The position numbers and the translations under genes were made by a program. A stretch of 64,000 nucleotides of DNA from Streptomyces sp. NBC_01351 (lineage in GTDB: Bacteria; Actinomycetota; Actinomycetes; Streptomycetales; Streptomycetaceae). Shown one piece after another: positions 7,924 to 15,978 of this stretch (within the stretch, counting starts at the first letter, position 1; each line of letters starts with the position of its first letter). The notes under the pieces were generated by a model. It saw nothing but the letters and a program-made list of their open reading frames with translations, did not search any database and had not been told where the DNA came from. Location: assembly GCF_036237315.1 (NCBI RefSeq), contig NZ_CP108356.1, forward strand, positions 310,001-374,000, read 5' to 3'.

Positions 7924-9165
7924 GTGAGGTCGACGCACACACGACTTCGCCGGGCCTGTGTGGCGGCCGCTTCCGCGGCTCTGCTCGTCGTCCCGGCCAC
8001 CGCCGGCTCCGCGTACGGGGCGCCCACACCCGGTCCTTCCGTCACCGCCGCCCCCTCCCCCACTCCCACCCCGGGCGGCGACTCCGAGTTCCCGCAGCTC
8101 ACCCCCGCCGTCGCGGCCCAACTGGACGTCGCGATACGGAAGGTGCTGGGGGAGACGCAGGTGCCGGGCGTGATCGTGGGCCTGTGGGCCCCCGGCAAGG
8201 GAAGCTACGTGCGGACCTTCGGTGTCGCCGACAAGGCCACCGGCGCTCCCATGGAGACGGGCTTCAACTTCCGGATCGGCAGCGAGACGAAGACGTTCAC
8301 GGTCACCGCTCTCCTCACCCTCGTCGACCAGGGAAAGCTGGGCCTGGACGACCCCATCGGCAAGTACATCGAGGGCGTCCCGAACGGCGACCGCATCACG
8401 CTGCGCATGCTGGCCGGAATGCGCAGCGGGCTGTTCAACTACAGCGATGACCCGGACTTCGACAAGGTGTTCACCACCAACCCCAACACCTACATGTCGC
8501 CACGGCAGTTGCTCGACTACTCCTTCAAGCACCCCGTGCAGTTCGCGCCCGACGCGGAGTTCGATTACTCCAACACCAACCTGATCCTGCTCGGGCTCGT
8601 GGTGGAGAAGATCGGCGGCCGGCCGCTCCACGAGTTCATCCGGCAGGAGGTCCTGGAGCCGGCCGGGCTGCGCCGGACGGTCTTCCCCGTCGACGCGGAC
8701 TTCCCCGATCCGCACCCGCAGGGCTACACCAACCAGTCGGCCTCCGGCAAGGTCGTGAACTCGACCGACTGGAACCCCTCCTGGGCCTGGTCCGCGGGAG
8801 CGATGATCTCCGATCTGATGGACCTGCGCAGCTGGGCGCACACGCTGGCCACCGGCACCCTGCTGACGCCCGCGACCCAGGCCGAGCGGCTGAAGACCAC
8901 CCCGATGGACATTCCCGGTGACGGGTACGGGCTGGGCATCTTCAACGTCCAAGGCTGGATCGGGCACAACGGCTCGCTGCCCGGGTACGAGTCGCTGACG
9001 ATCTACCTCCCGGAGGACAAGGCAACGTTGGTCGTCCTCCTCAACACCGACATCACGACCGAGGGCCAGGAGCCGAGCACCCTCTTTGGCGAGGCGGTCA
9101 CCGAAATCGTGACCCCCGACCACGTGTTCCCCGGCCACAAGCCGATCGCACCCAAGGCCAAATGA
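7924..9165 (+). CDS. Exported serine hydrolase (class C beta-lactamase / D-Ala-D-Ala carboxypeptidase type)
   Basis: 413 residues. A signal peptide (RRACVAAASAALLVVPATAGSAYGA) is followed by a Pro/Thr/Ser linker and the beta-lactamase fold. The three active-site motifs are visible: SxxK (GSETKTFT), YxN (YSNTNLILL) and HxG (IGHNGSLPG). They match the Streptomyces R61 D,D-peptidase group and its many esterase relatives. It acts outside the cell on acyl or peptidoglycan-like substrates. The GTG start at 7924 is chosen because AGGAGG sits at 7912-7917, 6 nt upstream. It converges with the next gene with only a 9-nt gap. Confidence 0.82.
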   Translation: MRSTHTRLRRACVAAASAALLVVPATAGSAYGAPTPGPSVTAAPSPTPTPGGDSEFPQLTPAVAAQLDVAIRKVLGETQVPGVIVGLWAPGKGSYVRTFGVADKATGAPMETGFNFRIGSETKTFTVTALLTLVDQGKLGLDDPIGKYIEGVPNGDRITLRMLAGMRSGLFNYSDDPDFDKVFTTNPNTYMSPRQLLDYSFKHPVQFAPDAEFDYSNTNLILLGLVVEKIGGRPLHEFIRQEVLEPAGLRRTVFPVDADFPDPHPQGYTNQSASGKVVNSTDWNPSWAWSAGAMISDLMDLRSWAHTLATGTLLTPATQAERLKTTPMDIPGDGYGLGIFNVQGWIGHNGSLPGYESLTIYLPEDKATLVVLLNTDITTEGQEPSTLFGEAVTEIVTPDHVFPGHKPIAPKAK

Positions 9166-9174
9166 GGTGTGAGC

Positions 9175-9966
9175 TCAGGCCGCCGACGCGGTGGTGACCA
9201 CCAGCGGCGGCCGCGCCCGTTCCGCCGCCCACGCGCGGCCGCGTGCGAACTCCGGGTCGGCGACCGCGAGGGCCTCCTCGACCGTCGGGCGCTGCTGGAC
9301 GACGTCCCGGAACCGGGCGCTCTCCAGGAGGGCCGGATACAGATCGACCGGCCACGCGTGGTTGCGTACCTCCTGCCAGGATCCGTCGGTTCGCCGCAGA
9401 CGTACGGTCAGGGGCTCGCCCGGCTCGTACGCGGTGCCCGGGTCGCCGATCCGCAGGGAGGCGTACTCGGTGCCGGCGCACGCGGGGTCGGTGGTCAACA
9501 GCACCAACGGTGCCCCGGGGCGCAGGAGTCGGCGGACCTCCGTGAACACCGCGAGCAGGGCCTCCTCGGTCGGCAGCGAGGCGAGGACGTGGTTGCACAT
9601 CACCGCGTCCGCGCAGCCGTCCGCCAGGCCGGTCACCCGCCCGTTCTCGACGAGGTGGTACTCCGCGACCGCGGGAGCCGAGGCGCGGGCCAGCTCCAGC
9701 ATCTGCGGGGAGGTGTCGACGCCCAGGACGCGTGCGCCCAGCCGGCGGGCCGCCGCGTCGGCCACCTTGCCCGGTCCGCAGCCGTAGTCCACGAGGACCG
9801 CGCCGGGGCCGAGCCGGCGGGCGAGGGCCCGGAAGACGAACGGATATCCGAGCAGCCAGTCGGTGGCGGCCTCCACTGCCGCGAAGGCGCGCGCCCCCTC
9901 CCGTCCTGACCAGTCCGTTCCCGGTGCGGCGCCGTCCTGTGCCGGGCCCTGCGCGGAGTCGCTCAC
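9175..9966 (-). CDS. Class I SAM-dependent methyltransferase
   Basis: 263 residues. Motif I is VDYGCGPGKVAD, followed by GVDTSPQML (motif II), DAVMCNHVLASLP (post II) and RLLRPGAPLVLLTTDP (motif III). This is the Methyltransf_25/11 type with a C-terminal acceptor region (DGSWQEVRNHAWPVDLYP). Acceptor unknown. The GTG start at 9966 is preceded by a GATAGT box 7 nt upstream on the minus strand, suggesting a leaderless message divergent from the yciO-like gene. Confidence 0.78.
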   Translation of the reverse strand: MSDSAQGPAQDGAAPGTDWSGREGARAFAAVEAATDWLLGYPFVFRALARRLGPGAVLVDYGCGPGKVADAAARRLGARVLGVDTSPQMLELARASAPAVAEYHLVENGRVTGLADGCADAVMCNHVLASLPTEEALLAVFTEVRRLLRPGAPLVLLTTDPACAGTEYASLRIGDPGTAYEPGEPLTVRLRRTDGSWQEVRNHAWPVDLYPALLESARFRDVVQQRPTVEEALAVADPEFARGRAWAAERARPPLVVTTASAA

Positions 9967-10053
9967 AGGCCCCACTATCGACCTGTCGCCGCGGCCGCGC
10001 GCGGTGCGACACGAGGTGTCGGGTCCGGGGGGCGGATCACGTAGTCTCGGCGG

Positions 10054-10680
10054 ATGGCGAAGTACTTCGACGTGCACCCTGAGAATCCTCAGCAGCGCAC
10101 GATCAGCAGCGTGGTAGACAGCATCCGCTCCGGCGCTCTCATCGCGTACCCGACGGACTCGTGTTTCGCTCTGGGGTGCCAGCTCGGCAACCGCGAGGGC
10201 GTGACCCGGATCCGTTCGATCCGCAACCTCGACGACAAGCACCACTTCACCCTGGTGTGCCAGAACTTCGCTCAGCTGGGCCAGTTCGTACAGATCGACA
10301 ACGACGTGTTCCGCGCGATCAAGGCGGCCACGCCCGGGCCGTACACCTTCATCCTCCCGGCCACCTCGGAGGTGCCGCGTCAGCTGCTGCACCCGAAGAA
10401 GAAGACCGTCGGAGTCCGCATCCCCGACCACGGCGTCACGCAGGCCCTGCTCGCGGAGCTCGGCGAGCCGCTGCTGTCCAGCACGCTGCTGCTGCCCGAC
10501 GAGGACGAGCCGATGACCCAGGGCTGGGAGATCAAGGAGCGGCTCGATCACGTGCTGGACGCGGTGGTCGACTCGGGTGACTGCGGCACCAAGCCGACCA
10601 CGGTGATCGACTTCTCCAGCGGCGAGGCCGAGATCGTACGCCGCGGAGCGGGCGACACCGCGCGGTTCGAGGCCGAATAG
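10054..10680 (+). CDS. YciO-type Sua5/YrdC-domain protein
   Basis: 208 residues, a single YrdC/Sua5 domain without the extra C-terminal Sua5 domain. The N-terminus (HPENPQQRTISSVVDSIRSG) and the motif YPTDSCFALGCQ are typical of the YciO branch; the lysine-rich stretch HPKKKTVGVRIP and SSTLLLPDEDEP follow. YrdC proteins make threonylcarbamoyl-AMP for tRNA t6A37, whereas YciO paralogues are related but usually do not replace TsaC. The exact role is therefore uncertain. TAGTCT at 10042-10047 is 6 nt from the ATG, indicating a leaderless start. Confidence 0.82.
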   Translation: MAKYFDVHPENPQQRTISSVVDSIRSGALIAYPTDSCFALGCQLGNREGVTRIRSIRNLDDKHHFTLVCQNFAQLGQFVQIDNDVFRAIKAATPGPYTFILPATSEVPRQLLHPKKKTVGVRIPDHGVTQALLAELGEPLLSSTLLLPDEDEPMTQGWEIKERLDHVLDAVVDSGDCGTKPTTVIDFSSGEAEIVRRGAGDTARFEAE

Positions 10681-10719
10681 CCGTTCCGGCCGCGCGGGGG
10701 CGCTGACTATGATCACCGC

Positions 10720-11253
10720 GTGACGCAGACCTCGACCGGCACCGCTCTCGTCCTCGTGGACCTGATGCCCCGCATCGTCGCCCTTCCGGTGGCCCCGCAC
10801 TCCGGCGAGGAGGTCGCGGCCCGCTGTGCGCGGCTGGCCGAGGCGTTCCGCTCCGAGGGGCGCCCGGTGGTCCTGGTCCGCGTCGAGCGGCCGAACGTGG
10901 CCGAACAGCCGCCGGGCAGTGGCCTGGTGGAGGGCCTCGCGCACCCCGGTGACATCGAGATCGTCAAGCGGACGGTCGGCGCCTTCCAGGACACGGGCCT
11001 GGACGAGAGGCTTCGGGCGCTCGGCGTCGACCGGCTGGTGCTGGCCGGTCTGGTGACGACGATGGGGGTGGAGTCCACCGCGCGCGCGGCGAGCGACCAC
11101 GGCTACGAGATCGAGTTCGTCGAGGACGCCATGTCCGCTTTCGCGGCGGACGAGCACGAGTTCGCGGTGCGCAGGATCTTCCCCCGGTTCGGCGAGGTAC
11201 GGGACACCGCGTCGTACACCGGTGGTTCGGGAGTGGGCGGCGGAGCCGCGTAG
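10720..11253 (+). CDS. Isochorismatase-fold protein lacking the catalytic cysteine
   Basis: 177 residues with the cysteine-hydrolase fold. The first catalytic Asp is in LVLVDLMPRI and the Lys in EIVKRTVGAF. The third position, where active members have Cys (as in TxxCVxST), reads TTMGVESTARAA, so the nucleophile is Gly. The fold is otherwise intact. It is probably either a non-hydrolytic relative or uses different chemistry; a Gly in this place is also seen in some other actinobacterial members as far as I recall. GTG start with TATGAT at 10708-10713, 6 nt upstream (leaderless). Confidence 0.75.
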   Translation: MTQTSTGTALVLVDLMPRIVALPVAPHSGEEVAARCARLAEAFRSEGRPVVLVRVERPNVAEQPPGSGLVEGLAHPGDIEIVKRTVGAFQDTGLDERLRALGVDRLVLAGLVTTMGVESTARAASDHGYEIEFVEDAMSAFAADEHEFAVRRIFPRFGEVRDTASYTGGSGVGGGAA

Positions 11254-11283
11254 CCCGGCCGCCCGTTCCCGCACCCCCTGGAC

Positions 11284-11739
11284 CTACAGCGGGGTGCCGG
11301 ACTTGTTCGCCCGCTCCACCGCGGCCAGCCCCTCGGCGGTCCAGCTGCCGTCCGGCGCGATGTAGCCCGCGTCGAGCCAGCGCTTGAACTGCTGGAGGGC
11401 GATGACCGCGTCGTCCGCGTACTCGATCTTGTTCGGGTTGAACCAGCCGGCTTTCCTGAGCCGGATCAGCTCGATGGAGGCCGCTTCCTCGTCATCGGTG
11501 AGCGTGACCTGCGGCCTGCCGCCCGTGGGGGTGGCCGCCGTTGCGGCCGGGGTCGGGGTGGCGGCCGGGGACGAGACAGCGGGCGACGGGGCGGCAGGCG
11601 AGGAAGCGGCCGTCGGCGTGGCGGGGGCGGCGGGCTCGGCCTCCTGGCCGTTCTTGCCGCACGCCGCCGTGGCGAGGACGCCGAGGCCTACGGCCGCGGT
11701 GACGAGCACCGCCTTGAGCTTCAACTTACGCATCGTCAT
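11284..11739 (-). CDS. Lipoprotein with Pro/Ala/Ser linker
   Basis: 151 residues from the ATG at 11739, which has GGGGA just upstream; ATG 11733 is also possible. The signal peptide ends in a lipobox (ATAAC, Cys27), so the protein should be anchored on the outer face of the membrane. About 45 residues of Ala/Pro/Thr/Ser linker follow. The C-terminal domain of about 70 residues (SIELIRLRKAGWFNPNKIEYADDAVIALQQFKRWLDAGYIAPDGSWTAEGL in spread form) resembles a small helical, possibly peptidoglycan-binding-like, module. Function unknown. Confidence 0.72.
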   Translation of the reverse strand: MTMRKLKLKAVLVTAAVGLGVLATAACGKNGQEAEPAAPATPTAASSPAAPSPAVSSPAATPTPAATAATPTGGRPQVTLTDDEEAASIELIRLRKAGWFNPNKIEYADDAVIALQQFKRWLDAGYIAPDGSWTAEGLAAVERANKSGTPL

Positions 11740-11840
11740 GTCTTCCCCTGCTGGGTGCGGATGACCGGCGCCGGACGGAAGGGCACCGAACGGCACTGAA
11801 CGGAACGGACCTTACTGTCTGCGCCCGCGTCCGGCGGCCA

Positions 11841-11869
11841 GGCCCGCCCCGGCAGGGCGGGGGCGGGCC
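11841..11869 (-). terminator. Strong hairpin downstream of the ECF sigma gene
   Basis: 10-bp perfect arms (11841-11850 and 11860-11869; ggcccgcccc and its complement) with a 9-nt loop, lying just past the stop of the minus-strand sigma gene. No U-tract. Confidence 0.6.
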
Positions 11870-11876
11870 CGGGTGG

Positions 11877-12779
11877 TCAGCCGTCGAGGACGCTCAGGTC
11901 GATGCGCGCGAGGCGCTCCGGATCGGTGAGGATGTCCAGCGCGGTGATCCTGCCGCCCCGGATGGTGAACGCCATCACCGACAGCGGACTGCCGTCCCGC
12001 GCGAAGGAGACGACGCCGGGCGCGGCGTTGACGAGCGCCGGGCGGGCCGCCTCGGCGAAGCGGGCGAACATGATCGCCTGCGAGGCGACGTCCGCGGCGC
12101 CCCGGCGGAGCAGGCCGGGGCGCAGCGTACCGCCGTCGGAGCGGGCCACGACCTCGGGGTCGAGGAGGGCGACGAGGGCGTCGAAGTCCCCGCCGCGCGC
12201 GGCCTCCATGAAGGCGTCGACGATCCGGCGCCGCTGGTCCGGGTTCGGGTCCGTGTCCGGGGCGGGGGCCGACCCCTGGACGCGGCGGCGGGCGCGGCTG
12301 GCGAGCTGCCGGGTGGTGGCGGGCGTACGTCCGAGGACGGGCGCGATCTCCTCGAAGGGGACGGCGAACATGTCGTGCAGGACGAAGGCGAGGCGCTCGG
12401 CGGGGCCGAGCGTGTCGAGGACGACGAGCAGCGCGATGCCGACCGAGTCGGCGAGGAGGACCTCCTGTTCGGGGTCCAGCCCGTCCGCGTTGCTGACGAT
12501 CGGGTCGGGGAGCCGGAGCCGTCCGTGCTGGTCGTGCAGCGGGTCCTCGCGCCGGGTGGCCCGCGAGCGCAGCATGTCCAGGCAGACCCGGCCGACCACC
12601 GTGGTCAGCCAGCCGCCCAGGTTCTCCACGGCCGCGGCGTCGGAGCGGCTCAGCTTGAGCCAGGCCTCCTGTACGGCGTCCTCGGCCTCGCTGAGCGAAC
12701 CCAGCATCCGGTAGGCCACCGCTCGCAGATGGGAGCGGTGCTCCTCGAAGCGCCGCGCCAGCCGTTCCGTCTCGCTCAT
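11877..12779 (-). CDS. SigJ-type ECF RNA polymerase sigma factor with SnoaL-like C-terminal domain
   Basis: 300 residues. Region sigma-2 is at about 8-75 (HLRAVAYRMLGSLSEAEDAVQEAWLKL) and sigma-4 at about 115-170 (LDTLGPAERLAFVLHDMFAVPFEEIAPVLGRTPATTRQLASRARRRV in pieces). A SnoaL/NTF2-like domain of about 110 residues follows (IVDAFMEAARGGDFDALVALLDPEVV). This matches the ECF41-like group, in which the C-terminal domain tunes sigma activity in place of an anti-sigma factor. ECF41 genes usually sit beside a carboxymuconolactone decarboxylase or oxidoreductase gene, and none is adjacent here. Confidence 0.88.
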   Translation of the reverse strand: MSETERLARRFEEHRSHLRAVAYRMLGSLSEAEDAVQEAWLKLSRSDAAAVENLGGWLTTVVGRVCLDMLRSRATRREDPLHDQHGRLRLPDPIVSNADGLDPEQEVLLADSVGIALLVVLDTLGPAERLAFVLHDMFAVPFEEIAPVLGRTPATTRQLASRARRRVQGSAPAPDTDPNPDQRRRIVDAFMEAARGGDFDALVALLDPEVVARSDGGTLRPGLLRRGAADVASQAIMFARFAEAARPALVNAAPGVVSFARDGSPLSVMAFTIRGGRITALDILTDPERLARIDLSVLDG

Positions 12780-12944
12780 GTGTCACATCCCCCGTATAGC
12801 CATGCGATCACTGCCGCCCTGGACCATAGCCGCCCGGTGCGACACGTTCCGAGGTCGCGGGGCGGTGCGCGGGGTCGCAGCATGGAAGGAGGCCCGGGTC
12901 CGTCCGGGCTGCCCGGCGGACGTGTACGGGTGAGGAGGCCGCTG

Positions 12945-15032
12945 ATGGCCACTGACCAGCCCCTTCCGTCGGTCCCTGACTCCGGAGCGGGGGACGTGGC
13001 GCTCGCGGCGGGCGGACTGCTGGACGTACTGGGCGTGGCGGCGATCGTCCTGGACGGTGAGGGGCGGGTCACCCTGTGGAGCCCACAAGCCGAGCACCTG
13101 TTCGGATATACGGCGAAGGAGGCCTGGGGCCATTACGCCGCGCAGCTGCTGGTCGAGGAGCGGCACCGGGACGTGGTGCTGGGGCTGTTCGGCCAGGTGA
13201 TGGCGGGCGACGGCGCGTGGGCCGGGGCCTTCCCCGTCCGGCGCCGCGACGGGACGACCGTACTGGTGGAGTTCCGCAACATGCGGCTGGAGGCGGACGG
13301 CGGCAGCGCCTTCGCCCTGGGGCTCGCCACCGACCGGGCCACGTTGCGCCGGGTCGAGCGGGACCTGGCGCTGTCGCTGAGGCTGGTCGACCAGTCGCCG
13401 ATCGGGCTGGCCGTCCTGGACACGGATCTGCGGTACGTGCTGGTCAACCCGGCGCTGGAGCGCATCAACGGGGTGCCGGCCGCCCGGCACCTGGGGCGGC
13501 GGATCACCGAGGTCCTGCCGTTCCTGGACGGCGCGAGCATCGAGGCACGGATGCGTGAGGTCATGGAGAGCGGAGTGCCCCTGCTCGACGATTTCACCAC
13601 CGGACGGATCTCCCCGGACGCGGAGAGTGATCACGCCTGGCTCTCGTCGGTGTACCGGCTGGAGGACCAGGCCTCGCAGGTGATCGGGGTGGCCGTTTCG
13701 GTCGTGGACGTGACGGAGCAGCACCTGGCCGCCGTTTCCGCAGCCCATGCCCGCCGCCGCCTGTCCTTGATCGCGGACGCGTCGGTCCGTATCGGCACCA
13801 CCCTCGACCTCGACGTGACCGCCCGGGAGCTCGCGGACGTGGCGGTGCCCGAGGTCGCCGACATCGCCGCCGTCGACATCCTTGACACCGTCCTCGCGGG
13901 GCCCCGTCCCGGTGAGGGCGCGGACGGGGAGGCCGTCCGGTTCCGGGCACTGGCGGTGAAATCCGCCTACCGCAGCCCGGCCGAGGAGGCCGCCGACCCC
14001 GTCGGTGACGTTGCGCTGTACGGCCCCACCCGGCTGGTGTCGCGCTGTGCGAGCACGGGCCGTCCGGTACTGCTGCCGCGCGTACGGCCGGAGGACCTGC
14101 CGCGCATCGCCCGCGACGAGCACGCCGTGCGGCTCCTCGCCGAGGCCGGGGTGCACTCGTACCTGGCGGTGCCGCTCATCGCGCGCGGCCAGGTGCTCGG
14201 CGCGCTGGACCTCAAGCGGGCCCGCAACCCCGAGCCGTTCGGCACGGACGACGTGCTGCTGGCGTCCGAACTCGCCGCGCGCGCCGCCGTGTCCGTGGAC
14301 AATGCCCGCTGGTACCAGCACCAGCGGCACACCGCGCTCGCTCTCCAGCGCCACCTCCTGCCGCAGCATCCCCCCACGGCCGTCGGGCTGGACATCGCCT
14401 ACCGGTACCAGCCGGCCGGCGCGGCGGACGAGACGGGAGGCGACTGGTTCGACGTGGTCCCGCTCGACGGCGACCGTACGGCACTCGTCGTCGGGGACGT
14501 GATGGGCAGTGGCATCAACGCCGCGGCCACCATGGGCCAGTTGCGCACGGCGGCCCGTACCCTGGCGCGGCTCGGGCTGGAGCCGGCGACGGTCCTCAGC
14601 CACCTCGACGAGGCCACCGCCGACCTGGGCGAGGCCATGGCCACCTGCATCTACGCCGTCTACGACCCGCACACCCGGCTGTGTCACATCTCCACTGCCG
14701 GCCACCTGCCGCCGATCCATCTCCGGGCGGGGCGCCCGCAGCTCGTGGAGCTCGCGACGGCGGTGCCGCTCGGCGTGGGCGGCATCCCGTTCAGCACCAC
14801 CACCATCGGGCTGGGTCCCGGCGACGAACTGGTCCTGTACACCGACGGGCTGGTCGAGACCCGGGACCAGGACATCTACGCCCGCATCCAGACCCTGACG
14901 GATCTGCTCGCGGTCCCCCACCGCCCGATCGAGGAGACCTGCGACCTCCTCCTCGGGGCTCTGCGCCGCCCCGACACCCACGACGACGTGGCCCTGCTCA
15001 TCGCCCGCACGCACGGGGCGGAGGTCACGTGA
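12945..15032 (+). CDS. PAS-PAS-GAF-PP2C sensor phosphatase (SpoIIE/RsbU family)
   Basis: 695 residues. The N-terminal PAS domain (about 20-130, DVLGVAAIVLDGEGRVTLWSPQAEHLFGY) is followed by a second PAS (about 145-265, LVDQSPIGLAVLDTDLRYVLVN), a GAF domain (about 270-450) and a SpoIIE-type PP2C domain (about 470-690). Metal-site motifs include GGDWFDVVPLDGDRTALVVGDVMGSG, TAGHLPPI and YTDGLVE. The family dephosphorylates anti-anti-sigma factors in partner-switching stress pathways and is cytoplasmic here (no membrane helix). No kinase domain is fused. ATG 12945 is chosen for the GAGGAGG 6 nt upstream. The last 8 bases overlap the convergent next gene. Confidence 0.88.
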   Translation: MATDQPLPSVPDSGAGDVALAAGGLLDVLGVAAIVLDGEGRVTLWSPQAEHLFGYTAKEAWGHYAAQLLVEERHRDVVLGLFGQVMAGDGAWAGAFPVRRRDGTTVLVEFRNMRLEADGGSAFALGLATDRATLRRVERDLALSLRLVDQSPIGLAVLDTDLRYVLVNPALERINGVPAARHLGRRITEVLPFLDGASIEARMREVMESGVPLLDDFTTGRISPDAESDHAWLSSVYRLEDQASQVIGVAVSVVDVTEQHLAAVSAAHARRRLSLIADASVRIGTTLDLDVTARELADVAVPEVADIAAVDILDTVLAGPRPGEGADGEAVRFRALAVKSAYRSPAEEAADPVGDVALYGPTRLVSRCASTGRPVLLPRVRPEDLPRIARDEHAVRLLAEAGVHSYLAVPLIARGQVLGALDLKRARNPEPFGTDDVLLASELAARAAVSVDNARWYQHQRHTALALQRHLLPQHPPTAVGLDIAYRYQPAGAADETGGDWFDVVPLDGDRTALVVGDVMGSGINAAATMGQLRTAARTLARLGLEPATVLSHLDEATADLGEAMATCIYAVYDPHTRLCHISTAGHLPPIHLRAGRPQLVELATAVPLGVGGIPFSTTTIGLGPGDELVLYTDGLVETRDQDIYARIQTLTDLLAVPHRPIEETCDLLLGALRRPDTHDDVALLIARTHGAEVT

Positions 15033-15432
15033 GGCGGAAGGGGAACGGGGCCAGGTCGGGCTCGGTCCAGGCGGTCCTGGCGTGGGGTGCTGCCAGGGTG
15101 CCCGGGCAGTAGAAGCGCTCCAGCAGGTGCTTGTCGAGGAGGTCGGGGTGGTGGTCGGCGAAGGCCGGGAAGTCCTCGCCGCCGTCGGGGCCGGTGTGGT
15201 GGGCGACCAGTTCCACCCAGGCTCGGGTGACGGTCGCGTGGTACTTCTCCGGCACTCCCGCCTCGGTGGCGGTGCGCCGGATGCCCTCGTCGAGCAGGCG
15301 CAGGGCCTCGGGCCCGCCGAAGCGCCGTACGGCGAGCCAGGTGAGGTGGACGTGTTCGCGGTGGCCGAACCGTCCGGCCGAGGCCGTCACCTCGGCCATC
15401 AGCGTGTCGAACGCGGTGGGCCCGGTACTCAA
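15025..15432 (-). CDS. Conserved His-rich protein of unknown function, coupled to MarR
   Basis: 135 residues, soluble. The N-terminal signature FGHREHVHLTWLAVRRFG and further His residues (YHATVTRAWVELVAHH, ADHHPDLLDKH) suggest a small helical protein with several possible metal or haem ligands. I do not recognise a named family. It starts at an ATG overlapping the stop of the MarR gene (15429-15432), so the two form one transcription unit under the repeat-rich promoter at about 15872-15900. Its own 3' end overlaps the convergent phosphatase gene by 8 bases. Confidence 0.72.
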   Translation of the reverse strand: MSTGPTAFDTLMAEVTASAGRFGHREHVHLTWLAVRRFGGPEALRLLDEGIRRTATEAGVPEKYHATVTRAWVELVAHHTGPDGGEDFPAFADHHPDLLDKHLLERFYCPGTLAAPHARTAWTEPDLAPFPFRLT

Positions 15433-15863
15433 GCGGACACCTCCGTCAGGGCCCGCAGGGCGGCGCGCAGCCCGGCGAGCGCCTCGGGCGGCAGGCCGTC
15501 CAGCGCACGGCGTTCCAGGGCCGTGATGGTCTCCCGGATGGTGGCGGCGGCCACCCGCCCGGAAGGGGTGAGCTCGATGAGCACCGCGCGGCGGTCCCCC
15601 GGGCGGGTGCCGCGGGTGATGTGACCGCGCCGCTCCAGCCGGTCGAGGACGCTGGTCAGCGTGGTGGGGCGGGTTCCGACGGCCGCGCCGAGTTCGGATA
15701 CGGTCCGGCCGCGGCCGTCAGCCAGGTTGGCCAGCGCATTGATCTCGGACGGGGTGAGGTCCAGGTCGACGAGGTCCGCGGCGAGCACCTGCAGGGTCGC
15801 GTGGGTGGCTCTTTGCAGCGCGAGGAGCGCCGACCAGTCCGATGGCTCGATTTCGGAATACAT
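15429..15863 (-). CDS. MarR-family transcriptional regulator
   Basis: 144 residues with a winged-helix domain: LTPSEINALANLADGRGRTVSELGAAVG leads into the recognition helix, and RPTTLTSVLDRLERRGHITRGTRPGDRRAVLIELT is the wing. Regulators of this family bind palindromes as dimers and often respond to small phenolics or oxidants. It is first in a two-gene operon with the His-rich protein. TATAGT lies 8 nt before the ATG and TTGCAG 17 nt further up, so the mRNA is leaderless. An inverted repeat lies on the promoter, consistent with autoregulation. Confidence 0.85.
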   Translation of the reverse strand: MYSEIEPSDWSALLALQRATHATLQVLAADLVDLDLTPSEINALANLADGRGRTVSELGAAVGTRPTTLTSVLDRLERRGHITRGTRPGDRRAVLIELTPSGRVAAATIRETITALERRALDGLPPEALAGLRAALRALTEVSA

Positions 15864-15900
15864 AATTTCGGACTATACGATTTCGTACGATCTGCTGCAA
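15850..15900 (-). promoter_or_regulatory. Promoter and probable operator of the MarR operon
   Basis: On the minus strand TTGCAG (15895-15900) and TATAGT (15872-15877) are separated by exactly 17 nt, with the start codon 8 nt downstream of the -10. The perfect inverted repeat TACGATTTCGTA (15876-15887) overlaps the -10/spacer. In addition, the hexamer ATTTCG occurs at 15850, 15865 and 15880 on the plus strand, a 15-nt period. The first copy lies inside the coding start. This looks like a MarR autoregulatory site. Confidence 0.6.
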
Positions 15901-15978
15901 GCGAGCCCCTGTGCGCCGGTGTGCGCGCCCGCGCCGGCGGGGCATGAGGCAGGCGTCCGCAGCGTGGAAAGGAACGCC

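Noticed and set aside
10007..10021. Inverted repeat CGACACGAGGTGTCG between divergent genes as an operator
   Set aside because: Near the -35 of the yciO-like gene, but no regulator is linked and the arms are only 6 bp; too weak to call.
12783..15014. 743-residue open frame opposite the PAS-GAF-PP2C gene
   Set aside because: Arg/Gly/Val-rich shadow without motifs; the opposite strand carries four recognisable domains.
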